Below are positions 1 through 11,573 of a stretch of DNA of 35,620 bases, in pieces (within the stretch, counting starts at the first letter, position 1; every line of letters starts with the position of its first letter). Below the pieces are notes generated by a model that was not told the origin of the DNA, did not search any database, and saw only the letters and a list, made by a program, of their open reading frames with translations. The stretch is from Defluviicoccus sp. (GTDB lineage Bacteria > Pseudomonadota > Alphaproteobacteria > MPNO01). The translations under genes were made by a program, and so were the position numbers. The stretch lies in assembly GCA_022826125.1 (NCBI GenBank), contig JAJDVM010000086.1:1-35620 (forward strand), written 5' to 3'.

Positions 1-115
1 GGGGGGGGGGCCCCCCCCCCGCCCCCCCCCGCGGGGGGGGGGGGTGTGGGCGGGCGGGGGGGGGCATGCTTGCCCCCTCCCCCGGGGGGGGTGTGGGTGT
101 GGGGGGGGGGGCGGA
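1..115. other. Low-complexity poly-G/poly-C contig edge
   Basis: The first ~115 bases are almost pure runs of G and C, including ten Gs followed directly by ten Cs and many G runs of 8 or more. Natural sequence with this pattern is very unlikely. It resembles poly-G read tails from two-colour sequencing joined at a contig end. Any open frame here should be disregarded. Confidence 0.85.
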
Positions 116-162
116 GCTTCGATTCGGACGCTGTAGCCGCAGAGCGACGCCCCGAATGTCCC

Positions 163-207
163 TATCGCATAAATCGGGCGCGGGGGTATTCTCTTATCGG
201 ATAAATC
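163..207. promoter_or_regulatory. Pair of operator-like TATCGNATAAATC repeats
   Basis: Two direct repeats, TATCGCATAAATC at 163-175 and TATCGGATAAATC at 195-207, start 32 bp apart, about three helical turns. The second sits in a perfect palindrome, TTATC-G-GATAA, at 194-204. They lie just beyond the 3' end of the leftward repressor gene. Short palindromes at helical spacing are typical of phage repressor operators. A leftward target gene would lie in the corrupted contig edge. Binding is inferred. Confidence 0.4.
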
Positions 208-220
208 AGGGGCCGCGCCG

Positions 221-844
221 TCAGTCGGTCTCCTCGGGCACCGGCGGGCGGGCGTCGAGCACCGGCGCGGCCCAGGCGAGCACGATGTCCTCCATCTCGC
301 GGGCGTTGGTCGAGTAGAGGTTGAAGGTCCCCTTCTCGCGTCCCGGCTTGACCCGCTTGACGTAGCGCGGCCCGTCATCGGCGAGCTGCACGATGCACAG
401 CTTGCCCATGCACTCGGACGGCACGCCCTCATAGTCGCGGGTGTAGAACAGCAGCCACCCCTCCTCGATGGGGAGCATCGAATCGCCCTCCACCTCGACC
501 GCCACGGTCTGCTGCGCGTCGAGCCCGTTGGGGCAGCGAACCCTGCGGGTTCCCTGGCCCTTCGGGTGGTCGTCGATCGCGTTGACCTCGGCCCCCGCGC
601 CCACCTTGCCGACCACCGGCACGTTGGCCAGGCCCTCGACCAGGTCGAGCACGTTGCAATCCAGCGCGGTCGCCACGTCGGTCAGCCGGTCCAGCGTGAT
701 CGAGACCTTGCCGGTCTCCCACTTGTGCAGGTGCCCGGCCGAGGTGCCGAGCATCCCGGCGAGCACCTGGAGCGTCAGCCCGCGCCGCTTGCGCCACTGC
801 CTGATCCGGTTGGAGATCGCGGTTCCGTCGGGTCGGAGCGCCAT
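221..844 (-). CDS. Phage-type repressor: XRE HTH plus S24/LexA-like domain
   Basis: A 207-residue CI/LexA-like repressor. Residues ~10-60 form an XRE-type helix-turn-helix (ISNRIRQWRKRRGLT...HKWETGKVSI). The C-terminal half is an S24 peptidase-like fold with the nucleophile motif EVEGDSM and a likely catalytic Lys in GPRYVKRV. The VGKVGAGAEV segment is where an Ala-Gly self-cleavage site is expected. The start at 844 is chosen because GGAGG lies 9 nt upstream; the in-frame ATG at 853 directly abuts that GGAGG. Such proteins bind paired operators and are inactivated by RecA-stimulated self-cleavage. It diverges from the gene at 946 across an operator-like palindrome. It could be a prophage repressor or a domesticated stress regulator; no integrase or structural phage gene is visible. 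Confidence 0.88.
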   Translation of the reverse strand: MALRPDGTAISNRIRQWRKRRGLTLQVLAGMLGTSAGHLHKWETGKVSITLDRLTDVATALDCNVLDLVEGLANVPVVGKVGAGAEVNAIDDHPKGQGTRRVRCPNGLDAQQTVAVEVEGDSMLPIEEGWLLFYTRDYEGVPSECMGKLCIVQLADDGPRYVKRVKPGREKGTFNLYSTNAREMEDIVLAWAAPVLDARPPVPEETD

Positions 845-883
845 CGCTTGCATCCTCCGGTTGCATTTTATGCCGATCGCCTC

Positions 884-912
884 TTGACAAGATTTTTCCT
901 ATGAGGAAAAAT
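884..912. promoter_or_regulatory. Perfect palindromic operator overlapping a promoter
   Basis: A 21-bp perfect palindrome, ATTTTTCCT-ATG-AGGAAAAAT, occupies 892-912 in the divergent gap between the repressor and the gene at 946. A consensus -35 TTGACA lies at 884-889, so the palindrome covers the spacer and -10 region of a rightward promoter. A related half-site, TATGAGGGAAAAT, recurs at 945-957. This is the layout expected of a repressor-controlled phage early promoter. Binding by the neighbouring repressor is inferred from position. Confidence 0.6.
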
Positions 913-945
913 AGGCAGATCAGATATGAGCAGGAGATAGCGCAT

Positions 946-1365
946 ATGAGGGAAAATCGCAAGCGGCTTTCGGGATCCGCGGCGAAACGCCTCGACCGGC
1001 TCGCCGCGAGCGGGGTCGAGCTCGATCGCCTCGAATGGACCTTCGGCATCCCGGCCGCGGCGCTGGAGGAGGCGCTGGACGACCGCCGGCGCGGCGACCC
1101 CCTCCCGGCGGCGGAGGAGGACGACGCGGCCGGAACCGACGCGGGCGGCCCTCCGCCGCCCTCGCCGCCGCTGCGCCGCGCCCTGGAAGCGCTCGGCGAG
1201 CGGGCGACCGCGACGGTGGCGGGCTACGCGCTCGACGGCGTGCCGGCGTCGGTCCCCGACCTGATCCGCGCGGCCGGCGCGGCCGGGGTCCGCATCCCCT
1301 ATCCCGGGATCGATCCGCCGCCCCGCGCTTTCGCGACCGGACCCAGCGTCCGGCAACCCGCCTGA
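946..1365 (+). CDS. Unrecognised protein of the phage-type region
   Basis: A 139-residue protein I do not recognise. The frame is open from ATG 901, but that codon is the centre of the operator palindrome and lies within the promoter. ATG 946 has AGGAGA 8 nt upstream and is the better start. The N-terminus is basic and helical (RENRKRLSGSAAKRLDRL), followed by an Asp/Glu/Ala/Pro-rich linker (~residues 45-70) and a short C-terminal helical part. No transmembrane segment or signal peptide is seen. Being first downstream of a repressor-controlled promoter, it may be an early regulatory gene of a phage-like element. That role is inferred from position only. Confidence 0.6.
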   Translation: MRENRKRLSGSAAKRLDRLAASGVELDRLEWTFGIPAAALEEALDDRRRGDPLPAAEEDDAAGTDAGGPPPPSPPLRRALEALGERATATVAGYALDGVPASVPDLIRAAGAAGVRIPYPGIDPPPRAFATGPSVRQPA

Positions 1366-1389
1366 AACCGCCAGCCGAAGGTAGACGCC

Positions 1390-2001
1390 ATGACAAGGAA
1401 ACCGCGATCCGGGGCCGCCGCGCCCGCCGACGAGGCCGGCCCCACCCCCGAGACCGCGGCGAAGCTCCGCCGCGACCTCGTGCAGCGGCTCGCCGCGGAG
1501 GGCCGGCTCGGCCGCGAGCAGGTGCGCGCCGCGTTCGAGGTACGCCGGATCTGGGAGGCGTTCGGGCGCGGGCTGTTCCCCGCGACCAACACGATGGCGG
1601 CGGCCGCCGCGCGCGGCCGGCGGGCGATGTTCGTCGACCCGATCGACCGGCTCACGCGCCAGGAGGAGGCCGCCTGGCGGCTCCGCTACCGGCCCTGGGC
1701 GCGCGAGATGGCGGTCACCGTCGCGGCCGGCGCGGTCCGCACCACGCGGCTCCAGCTGATCCTCGACGTCGTGGTCGACAATCACGGGCTGCGCGAGGTC
1801 GAGGGCTGGTACCGGATGCGCCACGGCGGCGCCGTCGAGCACATCCGCGCCGCCCTCCACCGCTACGCCGAGATCGCCGGCTGGGTCGACGAGCCCTACC
1901 CCGAAACCCGCAAATCCGCGGCGATCCGCGTCAACCCGGAGAACCGGATGGGGCAGGAAGGGGCCGGGGACCCGGACGAAGAGGAGGAAGATTGCCTGTA
2001 G
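1390..2001 (+). CDS. Unrecognised protein, phage-type region
   Basis: A 203-residue protein starting 24 bp after the preceding gene, with GAAGG upstream of ATG 1390, so probably cotranscribed. It has a disordered Ala/Pro-rich N-terminus, then a helical core containing AAFEVRRIWEAFGRGLFPATN and many Arg and Trp residues (EEAAWRLRYRPWAREM), and an acidic tail ending DPDEEEEDCL. A segment around LQLILDVVVDNHGLREVE may be an HTH-like helical pair. I cannot name the family. Arg-rich core, acidic tail and location suggest a DNA-binding accessory protein of the phage-like region, with low certainty. Confidence 0.6.
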   Translation: MTRKPRSGAAAPADEAGPTPETAAKLRRDLVQRLAAEGRLGREQVRAAFEVRRIWEAFGRGLFPATNTMAAAAARGRRAMFVDPIDRLTRQEEAAWRLRYRPWAREMAVTVAAGAVRTTRLQLILDVVVDNHGLREVEGWYRMRHGGAVEHIRAALHRYAEIAGWVDEPYPETRKSAAIRVNPENRMGQEGAGDPDEEEEDCL

Positions 2002-2037
2002 ATGCCACGCCGGAGCGCCGCCCCCTCCTTACCGTCT

Positions 2038-2059
2038 CCCCTCCCGCTCGCGGGAGGGG
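2038..2059. repeat. REP-like hairpin, copy 1
   Basis: A perfect stem, CCCCTCCCG / CGGGAGGGG, with loop CTCG is followed by the G-rich tail GCCGGGGGAGGG. The same core recurs at 3106-3127. Such GGGAGGGG hairpins are typical extragenic palindromic repeats of high-GC Alphaproteobacteria. It lies just after the 1390-2001 gene and has no U-tract, so it is not a standard terminator. Confidence 0.7.
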
Positions 2060-2091
2060 CCGGGGGAGGGCGGAGGTCCGTTTCGTCCCGG

Positions 2092-2182
2092 AATCGGAAG
2101 GGACAAAAAACTTCATGAAATCGGGAATTTAGGAAATAATATACTCTGAATAAGAATTTTCTGTTTGACTCGGGACGCGTTT
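2092..2182. repeat. ~90-bp imperfect intergenic repeat, copy A
   Basis: Copy A of a repeat also found at 3226-3315. Both begin with AATCGGAAGGGA(C/G)AAAAAAC, pass through a TTTAGGAA / CTTAGGAA and AT-rich middle, and end in the identical 18-mer TTGACTCGGGACGCGTTT. The spacing between the end blocks differs by one base. Copy A carries a complete promoter (see 2165-2193). The two copies bracket the toxin-antitoxin pair. Confidence 0.75.
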
Positions 2183-2193
2183 TGGGGTAGATT
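2165..2193 (+). promoter_or_regulatory. Sigma70-type promoter upstream of the MNT-HEPN pair
   Basis: A -35 TTGACT (2165-2170), a 17-bp spacer and a -10 TAGATT (2188-2193) follow an unusually AT-rich stretch (~2104-2160) that could act as an UP element. Predicted transcription starts near 2200, only ~13 bases before the terminator hairpin at 2213. Functional use is inferred. Confidence 0.6.
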
Positions 2194-2212
2194 TCGCACA
2201 GTCGAGAAGTGG

Positions 2213-2240
2213 GGGCGCCGGAGGTCTCGGCGCCCTTTTT
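2213..2240 (+). terminator. Intrinsic terminator directly after a promoter
   Basis: A perfect 8-bp stem, GGGCGCCG / CGGCGCCC, with loop GAGGTCT is followed by five Ts. It lies between the promoter at 2165-2193 and the MNT gene at 2301, so it should either end a short RNA of about 40 nt or attenuate transcription into the toxin-antitoxin genes. Confidence 0.75.
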
Positions 2241-2300
2241 CGTGGACGGTCGTCCCGGGTGACAGCGGGGGCCGGTCGCTGCATAGTGCGGAACGCCGTG

Positions 2301-2657
2301 ATGACACAGGTCGACGACAAGCTGCTCCGGCGGATGGTGACCGCCATCGTGGACGCGGCCGACCCGGAACAGGTGATCCTGTTCGGGTCGCGGGCGCGCG
2401 GCGACGCCCGGCCGGATTCGGACGTCGATCTGGTGGTCATCGAGGCCGAACCCTTCGGGCCGGGCCGCGACCGCCTCGCCGAGATCAACCGCCTGATGCG
2501 CGCGCTGGGCGGGTTGGGCGTCGCCAAGGACGTGCTGGTCTACAGCCGGGACGAGGTCGAGTACTGGCGCGATTCGCTCAACAACGTGCTCGCGCGCGCG
2601 CTGCGCGAAGGCAGGGTGCTCTATGAACGACCTCAAGCAGGCGCGCGCTCTTCTTGA
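2301..2657 (+). CDS. Minimal nucleotidyltransferase (MntA-like antitoxin)
   Basis: A 118-residue MNT-family protein with the hallmark GSRARGDARPDSDVDLVV: GS in the active-site turn followed by the D-x-D metal ligands. The C-terminal part (VAKDVLVYSRDEVEYWRDS) matches the usual family tail. The frame is open further upstream, but ATG 2301 gives the typical family N-terminus. It overlaps the following HEPN gene by 35 bp, the standard arrangement of HEPN-MNT toxin-antitoxin modules. In characterised systems of this class the MNT protein AMPylates and neutralises the HEPN RNase. That activity is known for the family, not shown here. Confidence 0.87.
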   Translation: MTQVDDKLLRRMVTAIVDAADPEQVILFGSRARGDARPDSDVDLVVIEAEPFGPGRDRLAEINRLMRALGGLGVAKDVLVYSRDEVEYWRDSLNNVLARALREGRVLYERPQAGARSS

Positions 2658-3021
2658 GGCCGCCGGGTTCGACGTCTCGGCGCTCCGCGGCATGAGCGAC
2701 GCGGCCGTGTTCGCCGATGCGGTTTTCGGCTTCCACGCGCAGCAGGCGGCGGAGAAGCTGTTCAAGTCGTGGCTCGCGCTTCTGGGCGCGGTCTATCCGC
2801 TGACGCACGACCTCGAAGAACTGCTCGAATTGCTGGTCGCCCGCGAGCCGGGCGCGACGCGTTTCGACGGGTTGATCGGCTACACCCCCTACGCGGTCCA
2901 GCTCCGCTATGCCGGCGTCGTTCCCGGCGCGGTGCCGCTCGATCGAGAAACCGCGACGGCGCACGCGGAGGCCCTGCTGGAAGAGGTCCGGCGGCGGCTG
3001 ACCGACGCGGAAAACACCTAG
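2623..3021 (+). CDS. HEPN-domain protein (toxin of an MNT-HEPN pair)
   Basis: A 132-residue helical HEPN protein. The diagnostic FHAQQAAEKLFKSWLALLG (residues ~37-55) and PLTHDLEELLELL (~59-71) are present. A possible R-x5-H RNase motif is R108-H114 in DRETATAH; this is not a firm assignment, and some HEPN proteins paired with MNT have degenerate motifs. ATG 2623 lies inside the end of the MNT gene, implying translational coupling. Expected role: an RNA-cleaving growth inhibitor held in check by the MNT partner, used in plasmid or genomic-island stability or phage defence. Repeats flank the pair, consistent with acquisition as a unit. Confidence 0.85.
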   Translation: MNDLKQARALLEAAGFDVSALRGMSDAAVFADAVFGFHAQQAAEKLFKSWLALLGAVYPLTHDLEELLELLVAREPGATRFDGLIGYTPYAVQLRYAGVVPGAVPLDRETATAHAEALLEEVRRRLTDAENT

Positions 3022-3053
3022 CGGCCGCCCGAGAGGACCCCCCCTCACCCTGA

Positions 3054-3076
3054 CCCTCTCCCCGCTGGGGAGAGGG
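3054..3076. repeat. Perfect hairpin CCCTCTCCCC / GGGGAGAGGG
   Basis: A 10-bp perfect stem with a 3-base loop (GCT), 33 bp after the HEPN stop. It is the common alphaproteobacterial CCCTCTCCCC-type intergenic palindrome, related in composition to the REP-like hairpins here. It has no T-tract, though it could slow polymerase after the toxin-antitoxin operon. Confidence 0.6.
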
Positions 3077-3105
3077 GATTCGCTCGCCGCCTCCGCTCAC
3101 CTTCC

Positions 3106-3127
3106 CCCCTCCCGCTTGCGGGAGGGG
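3106..3127. repeat. REP-like hairpin, copy 2
   Basis: Same CCCCTCCCG / CGGGAGGGG stem as at 2038-2059, with loop CTTG and a matching G-rich tail (GCCGGGGAGAGGG). Two copies in the same orientation 1.07 kb apart flank the MNT-HEPN pair. Confidence 0.7.
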
Positions 3128-3225
3128 CCGGGGAGAGGGCGGAGGCTCCGGACGGCGTTCGGGAAAATTCGCCCGGAATCCCGCATGGGACGGATTCGGG
3201 GCTCGGGAGGCCCGTTTCGGGGCCG

Positions 3226-3315
3226 AATCGGAAGGGAGAAAAAACGCCCTAGAATCGGATACTTAGGAACTTTTTATCCTTAACACGCATTTTTTGCTTG
3301 ACTCGGGACGCGTTT
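3226..3315. repeat. ~90-bp imperfect intergenic repeat, copy B
   Basis: Partner of 2092-2182. The 20-bp left block differs by one base and the 18-bp right block is identical, while the middle has diverged. Similarity ends immediately after GCGTTT. Confidence 0.75.
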
Positions 3316-3400
3316 CAGCCGAGACCGACAAATAGTTCAAATCCCGGTCTGATCTCTTGCAAGCCTCTGACTCCTAACAAGAGTTTGTCGCGCGGGAGTC

Positions 3401-3784
3401 GTGCCGCGCCGAATGCAGGTCATTCTCAGGGAAGCAAGAGCACGGCAAAGGATGACTTACGGCACCGGACGCGGCGGCTTTCATCTCGCTGCGCAGATCA
3501 GTACTTGGGAAAAGTACGTTCGGGTGGAACTCTACATAGTCGGTGAGAAAGCTGAGGATCGCCTTGATCTTCTCGAACAGAAAAAGGACGAGATCGAGCA
3601 AGAAATGGAATATCCGCTCGAATGGGGAGATCAATCGGCGAACGGCCGCGATCGCCGGATATCATTCTATCTCCGTGACGTGGACCTGGAGAACGAGTCC
3701 GACTGGCCCCGGCAACACGAGTGGCTAACCAAGCACCTGAACGACATGCATCGCGCCTTCGCCCAGCAGGTAAGGGATTTATGA
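3401..3784 (+). pseudogene. N-terminally truncated DUF4268 protein
   Basis: 127 residues resembling the C-terminal DUF4268 module: VRVELYIVGEKAEDRLDLLEQKKDEIEQEMEYPLEW, then SRI/DRRISFY-like and ESDWPRQHEWL segments. Family proteins I know carry more sequence in front, often a nuclease-like domain, whereas here the frame begins at a GTG without a good ribosome site, just after repeat copy B. I infer the 5' end was lost in a rearrangement. DUF4268 proteins are often found near restriction and defence genes. It might still be expressed as a short protein. Its 3' end is followed by the paired-REP element. Confidence 0.6.
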
Positions 3785-3855
3785 ATGGTGCCCTCCCGGC
3801 TAATCGCGCGAACACGCCCTATTCGGAATAAATGGCATCCTCTGTTGTTCCCACC

Positions 3856-3965
3856 GTCATGGTCGGCGGAGGCCGACCATCCACGAGTTTTTCCTCGTGG
3901 GCCGGAAGCAGGCGGAAAGAAGCGAAAACGCAAAACGTGGATGGTCGGCCTCCGCCGACCATGAC
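3856..3965. repeat. Paired inverted REP (BIME-like), 30-bp perfect arms
   Basis: Perfect inverted 30-bp arms lie at 3856-3885 and 3936-3965, with 50 bp between. Each arm contains its own hairpin, ATGGTCGGC-GGAG-GCCGACCAT on the left and its complement on the right. A further 7-bp hairpin, CCACGAG-TTTTTC-CTCGTGG, spans 3881-3900. The element lies between convergent genes (3784 and 4034) and could stop transcription from both sides. Hairpins within long inverted arms are typical of REP pairs (BIMEs) mobilised by REP-associated Y1 transposases. Confidence 0.85.
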
Positions 3966-4033
3966 ACGGGGTAAGGCAAGAACTGGAGTGCTTCCAACCG
4001 AAACGGACAGGCCCTAAACCCGCCAGCAACCCC

Positions 4034-5452
4034 CTATCGCGGCAGTGACGATTCGCCCATCAGGAATTCGTCCACGGCGCGGGCGCATTGGCGGCCTTCG
4101 CGGATCGCCCAGACCACCAGCGACTGGCCCCGGCGCATGTCGCCCGCCGCGAACACCCCGGGCAGCGAGGTGGCGTATTTCCCGGTGTCGGCGAGGACGT
4201 TGCCTCGTGCGTCGAGCTCCACCCCGAGCCGGTCCACCATGCCTTCATGGACCGGATGGACGAAACCCATCGCGAGCAGCACGAGCTCCGCCTTCAGCTC
4301 GAACCCGGTTCCGGGGATTTCCTGCATTCCTTCGTCCAGCCGGACGGCGTGGAGGGTTGAGACCGCCCCGTCGGCGCCGGAAAGCCGCTTGGTCGCGACG
4401 CTCCAGTCGCGCCCCGCGCCCTCCGCCTGCGACGAGGAGGTACGCAGCCGCAGCGGCCACAGCGGCCAGGTGATGGCCTTGACGGGCGTCTCCGGCGGCA
4501 TCGGCAGGATCTCGAGCTGCGTCACCGACACCGCGCCCTGGCGGAACGACGTCCCGATGCAGTCCGAGCCGGTATCGCCGCCGCCGATCACGACGACATG
4601 CTTGCCGCGGGCGGAAATCTCCTCGACCTCGCCGAGCGGCTCGCCGCCGATGCGCCGGTTCTGCTGGGGCAGGAAATCCATCGCCAGTTCGACGCCGCGC
4701 AAATCCCTGCCCTCGACCGGCAGGTCGCGCGCCTTCTCCGACCCGCCCGCCAGCACCGCGGCGTCGTAATCCCGGACCAGCTCTTCCGTCTCCAGGTCGG
4801 CCCCGACATGCACGCCGGTGCGGAAGGTCACGCCTTCGGCCTCCATCTGGCCGACGCGCCGGTCGATATAGTGCTTTTCCATCTTGAAGTCGGGAATGCC
4901 GTAGCGGAGCAGCCCGCCCGGCCTGGCGTTCTTCTCGAACAGCGTGACGTCGTGCCCGGCGCGCGCCAGCTGCTGCGCGCAGGCCATCCCCGCCGGACCC
5001 GATCCCACGACCGCCACGCGTTTGCCGGTCTTGGTCGCGGCGGGCTCCGGGATTACCCAGCCTTCCCGCCAGGCGCGGTCGGCGATGGCGCATTCGATCG
5101 TCTTGATCGTCACCGGGGCGTCGTCGATGTTGAGCGTGCAGGCTTCCTCGCAGGGCGCCGGGCAGACGCGGCCGGTGAATTCGGGGAAGTTGTTGGTCGA
5201 GTGCAGCACCTCAATCGCTTCGCGCCACCGGTCGCGGTAAACCAGGTCGTTCCAGTCCGGGATGATGTTGTCGACCGGGCAGCCCGTGTGACAGAACGGG
5301 ATGCCGCAATCCATGCAGCGCGCGCCCTGCTGGCGCAGCGTGCTCTCGTCCAGCGGCACCAGGAACTCCTTGAAGTGGCGGACCCGGTCGGCCACCGGCG
5401 CGTAGCGCTGCTCGTGCCTGTCGAACTCGAGAAAGCCCGTGACCTTCCCCAT
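4034..5452 (-). CDS. gltD: Glutamate synthase (NADPH) small subunit
   Basis: 472 residues, full length for GltD. It passes electrons from NADPH through FAD and two [4Fe-4S] clusters to GltB for glutamate formation in ammonia assimilation. N-terminal ferredoxin-like cysteines are C46-x2-C49-x4-C54-x3-C58 and C97-x3-C101-x3-C105. A first dinucleotide fold has [10 protein letters not shown] (~146-155) and a second has [10 protein letters not shown] (~residue 290). The C-terminal FAD-closing motif [19 protein letters not shown] is intact. It starts 3 bp after the gltB stop, so the two form one operon and are translated together. No terminator with a T-run is seen downstream; the paired-REP element may serve. 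Confidence 0.97.
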   Translation of the reverse strand: MGKVTGFLEFDRHEQRYAPVADRVRHFKEFLVPLDESTLRQQGARCMDCGIPFCHTGCPVDNIIPDWNDLVYRDRWREAIEVLHSTNNFPEFTGRVCPAPCEEACTLNIDDAPVTIKTIECAIADRAWREGWVIPEPAATKTGKRVAVVGSGPAGMACAQQLARAGHDVTLFEKNARPGGLLRYGIPDFKMEKHYIDRRVGQMEAEGVTFRTGVHVGADLETEELVRDYDAAVLAGGSEKARDLPVEGRDLRGVELAMDFLPQQNRRIGGEPLGEVEEISARGKHVVVIGGGDTGSDCIGTSFRQGAVSVTQLEILPMPPETPVKAITWPLWPLRLRTSSSQAEGAGRDWSVATKRLSGADGAVSTLHAVRLDEGMQEIPGTGFELKAELVLLAMGFVHPVHEGMVDRLGVELDARGNVLADTGKYATSLPGVFAAGDMRRGQSLVVWAIREGRQCARAVDEFLMGESSLPR

Positions 5453-5455
5453 GGA

Positions 5456-10117
<4,662 letters not shown>

Positions 10118-10294
10118 GTGTCCCCACAGTCCCTCCTTGGTCTATGCGGGATCGGCCTTGCCGGGTCGGTGCGGTTCATGCGCGAGCGCCTGGATAAACC
10201 TGCAAGATAGGGCGGGACCGCCCGTTGGGACAGTCCCGCGGCCGGACGGGCTGGCGATCACGTACTTAAATTTCTCACTGGCGGGCCATCGGAG

Positions 10295-10520
10295 CTAGCC
10301 ATACCGGTGCAGCGACGCCCCGCTCCGCCCGAGCCATGCGCGCGAGGTTTCCGGGTTTTCGCACAGGCGCGCGACATGCGCCCAGAAGCGCTCTCCATGG
10401 TTGTGTCCAGCAGATGCGCGACCTCGTGGGCGACGACATAGTCCAGCACCGGCGGCGGCGCCATGACGAGGTGCCAGGAGAAGCCGAGATTGCCCGTTGC
10501 CGAGCAGCTTCCCTATCTGG
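10295..10520 (-). pseudogene. YgjP-like (DUF45) metallopeptidase C-terminal remnant
   Basis: Two frames together encode the C-terminal half of a YgjP/DUF45 SprT-like protein. GSCSATGNLGFSW and then PPPVLDYVVAHEVAHL (zinc HExxH motif) are in one frame. After a 1-nt shift the text continues NHGERFWAHVARLCEN and ends ASLHRYG with the usual family terminus. Where the family has RWGSCS, the Trp codon is TAG. The N-terminal half is absent and an IS110 fragment lies on that side. The gene is therefore dead: truncated, frameshifted and with a nonsense codon. The exact boundary with the IS fragment (10520-10627) is uncertain. Confidence 0.78.
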
Positions 10521-10626
10521 CGACCGCGTTTGCGGTTCGCAAGGGCATTGTCTACCGTCGCAATGCCGACTAAAGGGCGCTCGGACGCGGGAACCCGTTC
10601 CAGCGCTGGGGCGCCGACATAACGGT

Positions 10627-11146
10627 TAGGCAGCTCGGGCTCCGGCGCTTCGAGCGCCAGGGCCAACCGGTGGACATGAACCGGGCCCTGGGGAGCGATG
10701 ACGCCGAACTCGGCCAGATGACCGCGCAGCGCGTTGATCGTCTGCGTGCGCTGACGGACCAGAAGGTCGCGCGTGCGGAAGACCATTCCCCGAGCCTGCT
10801 GCTCCTCCGTCTTCACGGCCACGAAGCGCATGGTGGGACGCGAGGCCGCCTCGCAAATCGCCTCCGCATCGGCCGTGTCGTTCTTGTGGCGCTTGACGAA
10901 CGGTTTCACGTAGATCGGCGGGATCAGTTTCACCTCGTGGCCGAGTTCCGCGATCTCCCGGCCCCAATGGTGCGCGCCCGCGCAGGCCTCCATCGCGACC
11001 AGGCAGTCCGGCTGCGACGTCAGGAACGGCAGGACCCTGGTTCTCGTCAGCTTCCTGCGGAACGCAACCGATCCGTCCGATCGCGCTCCATGCAGCTGGA
11101 AACTGTTCTTCGCCAGATCGATCCCGATGATGCTAATCTCGCCCAC
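10627..11146 (-). pseudogene. IS110-family transposase, N-terminal fragment
   Basis: The first ~173 codons of an IS110-type transposase: IIGIDLAKNSFQLHG (first catalytic Asp of the DEDD RuvC-like fold), MEACAGAHHWGREI (Glu), KNDTADAEAICEA (Asp-x2-Asp) and LLVRQRTQTINALRGHLAEFG. Family resemblance stops near ALEAPEPELP. The C-terminal Tnp_20 domain with its catalytic Ser is missing, and the frame runs into the YgjP remnant. The intact N-terminus shows a recent deletion of the 3' half. IS110 elements use a bridge RNA from a non-coding end; only ~100 bp separate this start from the next gene, so no complete bridge-RNA region can be assigned. Confidence 0.88.
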
Positions 11147-11246
11147 GGATGCCTCCTCCTCAGGGGGTTGAACGCACTACCACCTTGGCACATCGCGATG
11201 CCGTCGGGGGGAGGCGTCCATCCCATCGTCCCATGAATGGGGCCGG

Positions 11247-11573
11247 TCAGCCCCGCTGCCTGCGGTCGCAGAAAAGGCCCACGGCCACCGACCCCCAGGC
11301 CTGGCGGCCGCCGCGGGTGCGGAGCCCGGTGCAGACGATGATCTCCGTGCGGTCGGGACGCATCGCCTCGACCTCCTTGCGCGAGACGACCTTGTGTTTC
11401 GCCTTGCGCCGTCCCTTTGCCGCGAGCGCCTCGGCGGGGACGGGTACGATGTCGCCGTCCGCGCGCGCATGAAACGTCTCGACCACGTATCGTTCGTCGG
11501 CCAGGCCGGTGCCGAAAAAGTGGACCAGGAAGGTGTCCGCTGTGTTGCCGGGCATCGCCATCGCTGCCGTCAT
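11247..11573 (-). CDS. Small hypothetical protein
   Basis: A 108-residue protein I do not recognise. ATG 11573 is chosen because GGAGG lies 7 nt upstream. The sequence is mixed alpha/beta in character (DTFLVHFFGTGLADERYVVETFHA, then a basic KGRRKAKHKVVSRKEVEAM, then a TEIIVCTGLRTRGG strand-like stretch). There are no membrane segments. It lies ~100 bp upstream of the IS110 fragment on the same strand and could be a passenger or a bystander. The codon pattern is consistent with a real gene, but no neighbour explains it. Confidence 0.5.
   Translation of the reverse strand: MTAAMAMPGNTADTFLVHFFGTGLADERYVVETFHARADGDIVPVPAEALAAKGRRKAKHKVVSRKEVEAMRPDRTEIIVCTGLRTRGGRQAWGSVAVGLFCDRRQRG

Larger units (their letters stand above)
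3022..3400. other. Gene-free repeat block after the HEPN gene
   Basis: No gene is recognised. The stretch holds two G/C hairpins (3054-3076 and 3106-3127) and copy B of the 90-bp repeat (3226-3315). Near 3331-3345 the text GTTCAAATCCC resembles a tRNA T-loop but has no pairing stem. Copy B keeps the TTGACTCGGGACGCGTTT block but lacks a recognisable -10 and the terminator, so it looks like a decayed duplicate. Confidence 0.6.

Noticed and set aside
3328..3350. GTTCAAATCCC resembling a tRNA 3' end or att site
   Set aside because: There is no complementary T-stem and no CCA-type acceptor end, and no integrase is nearby.
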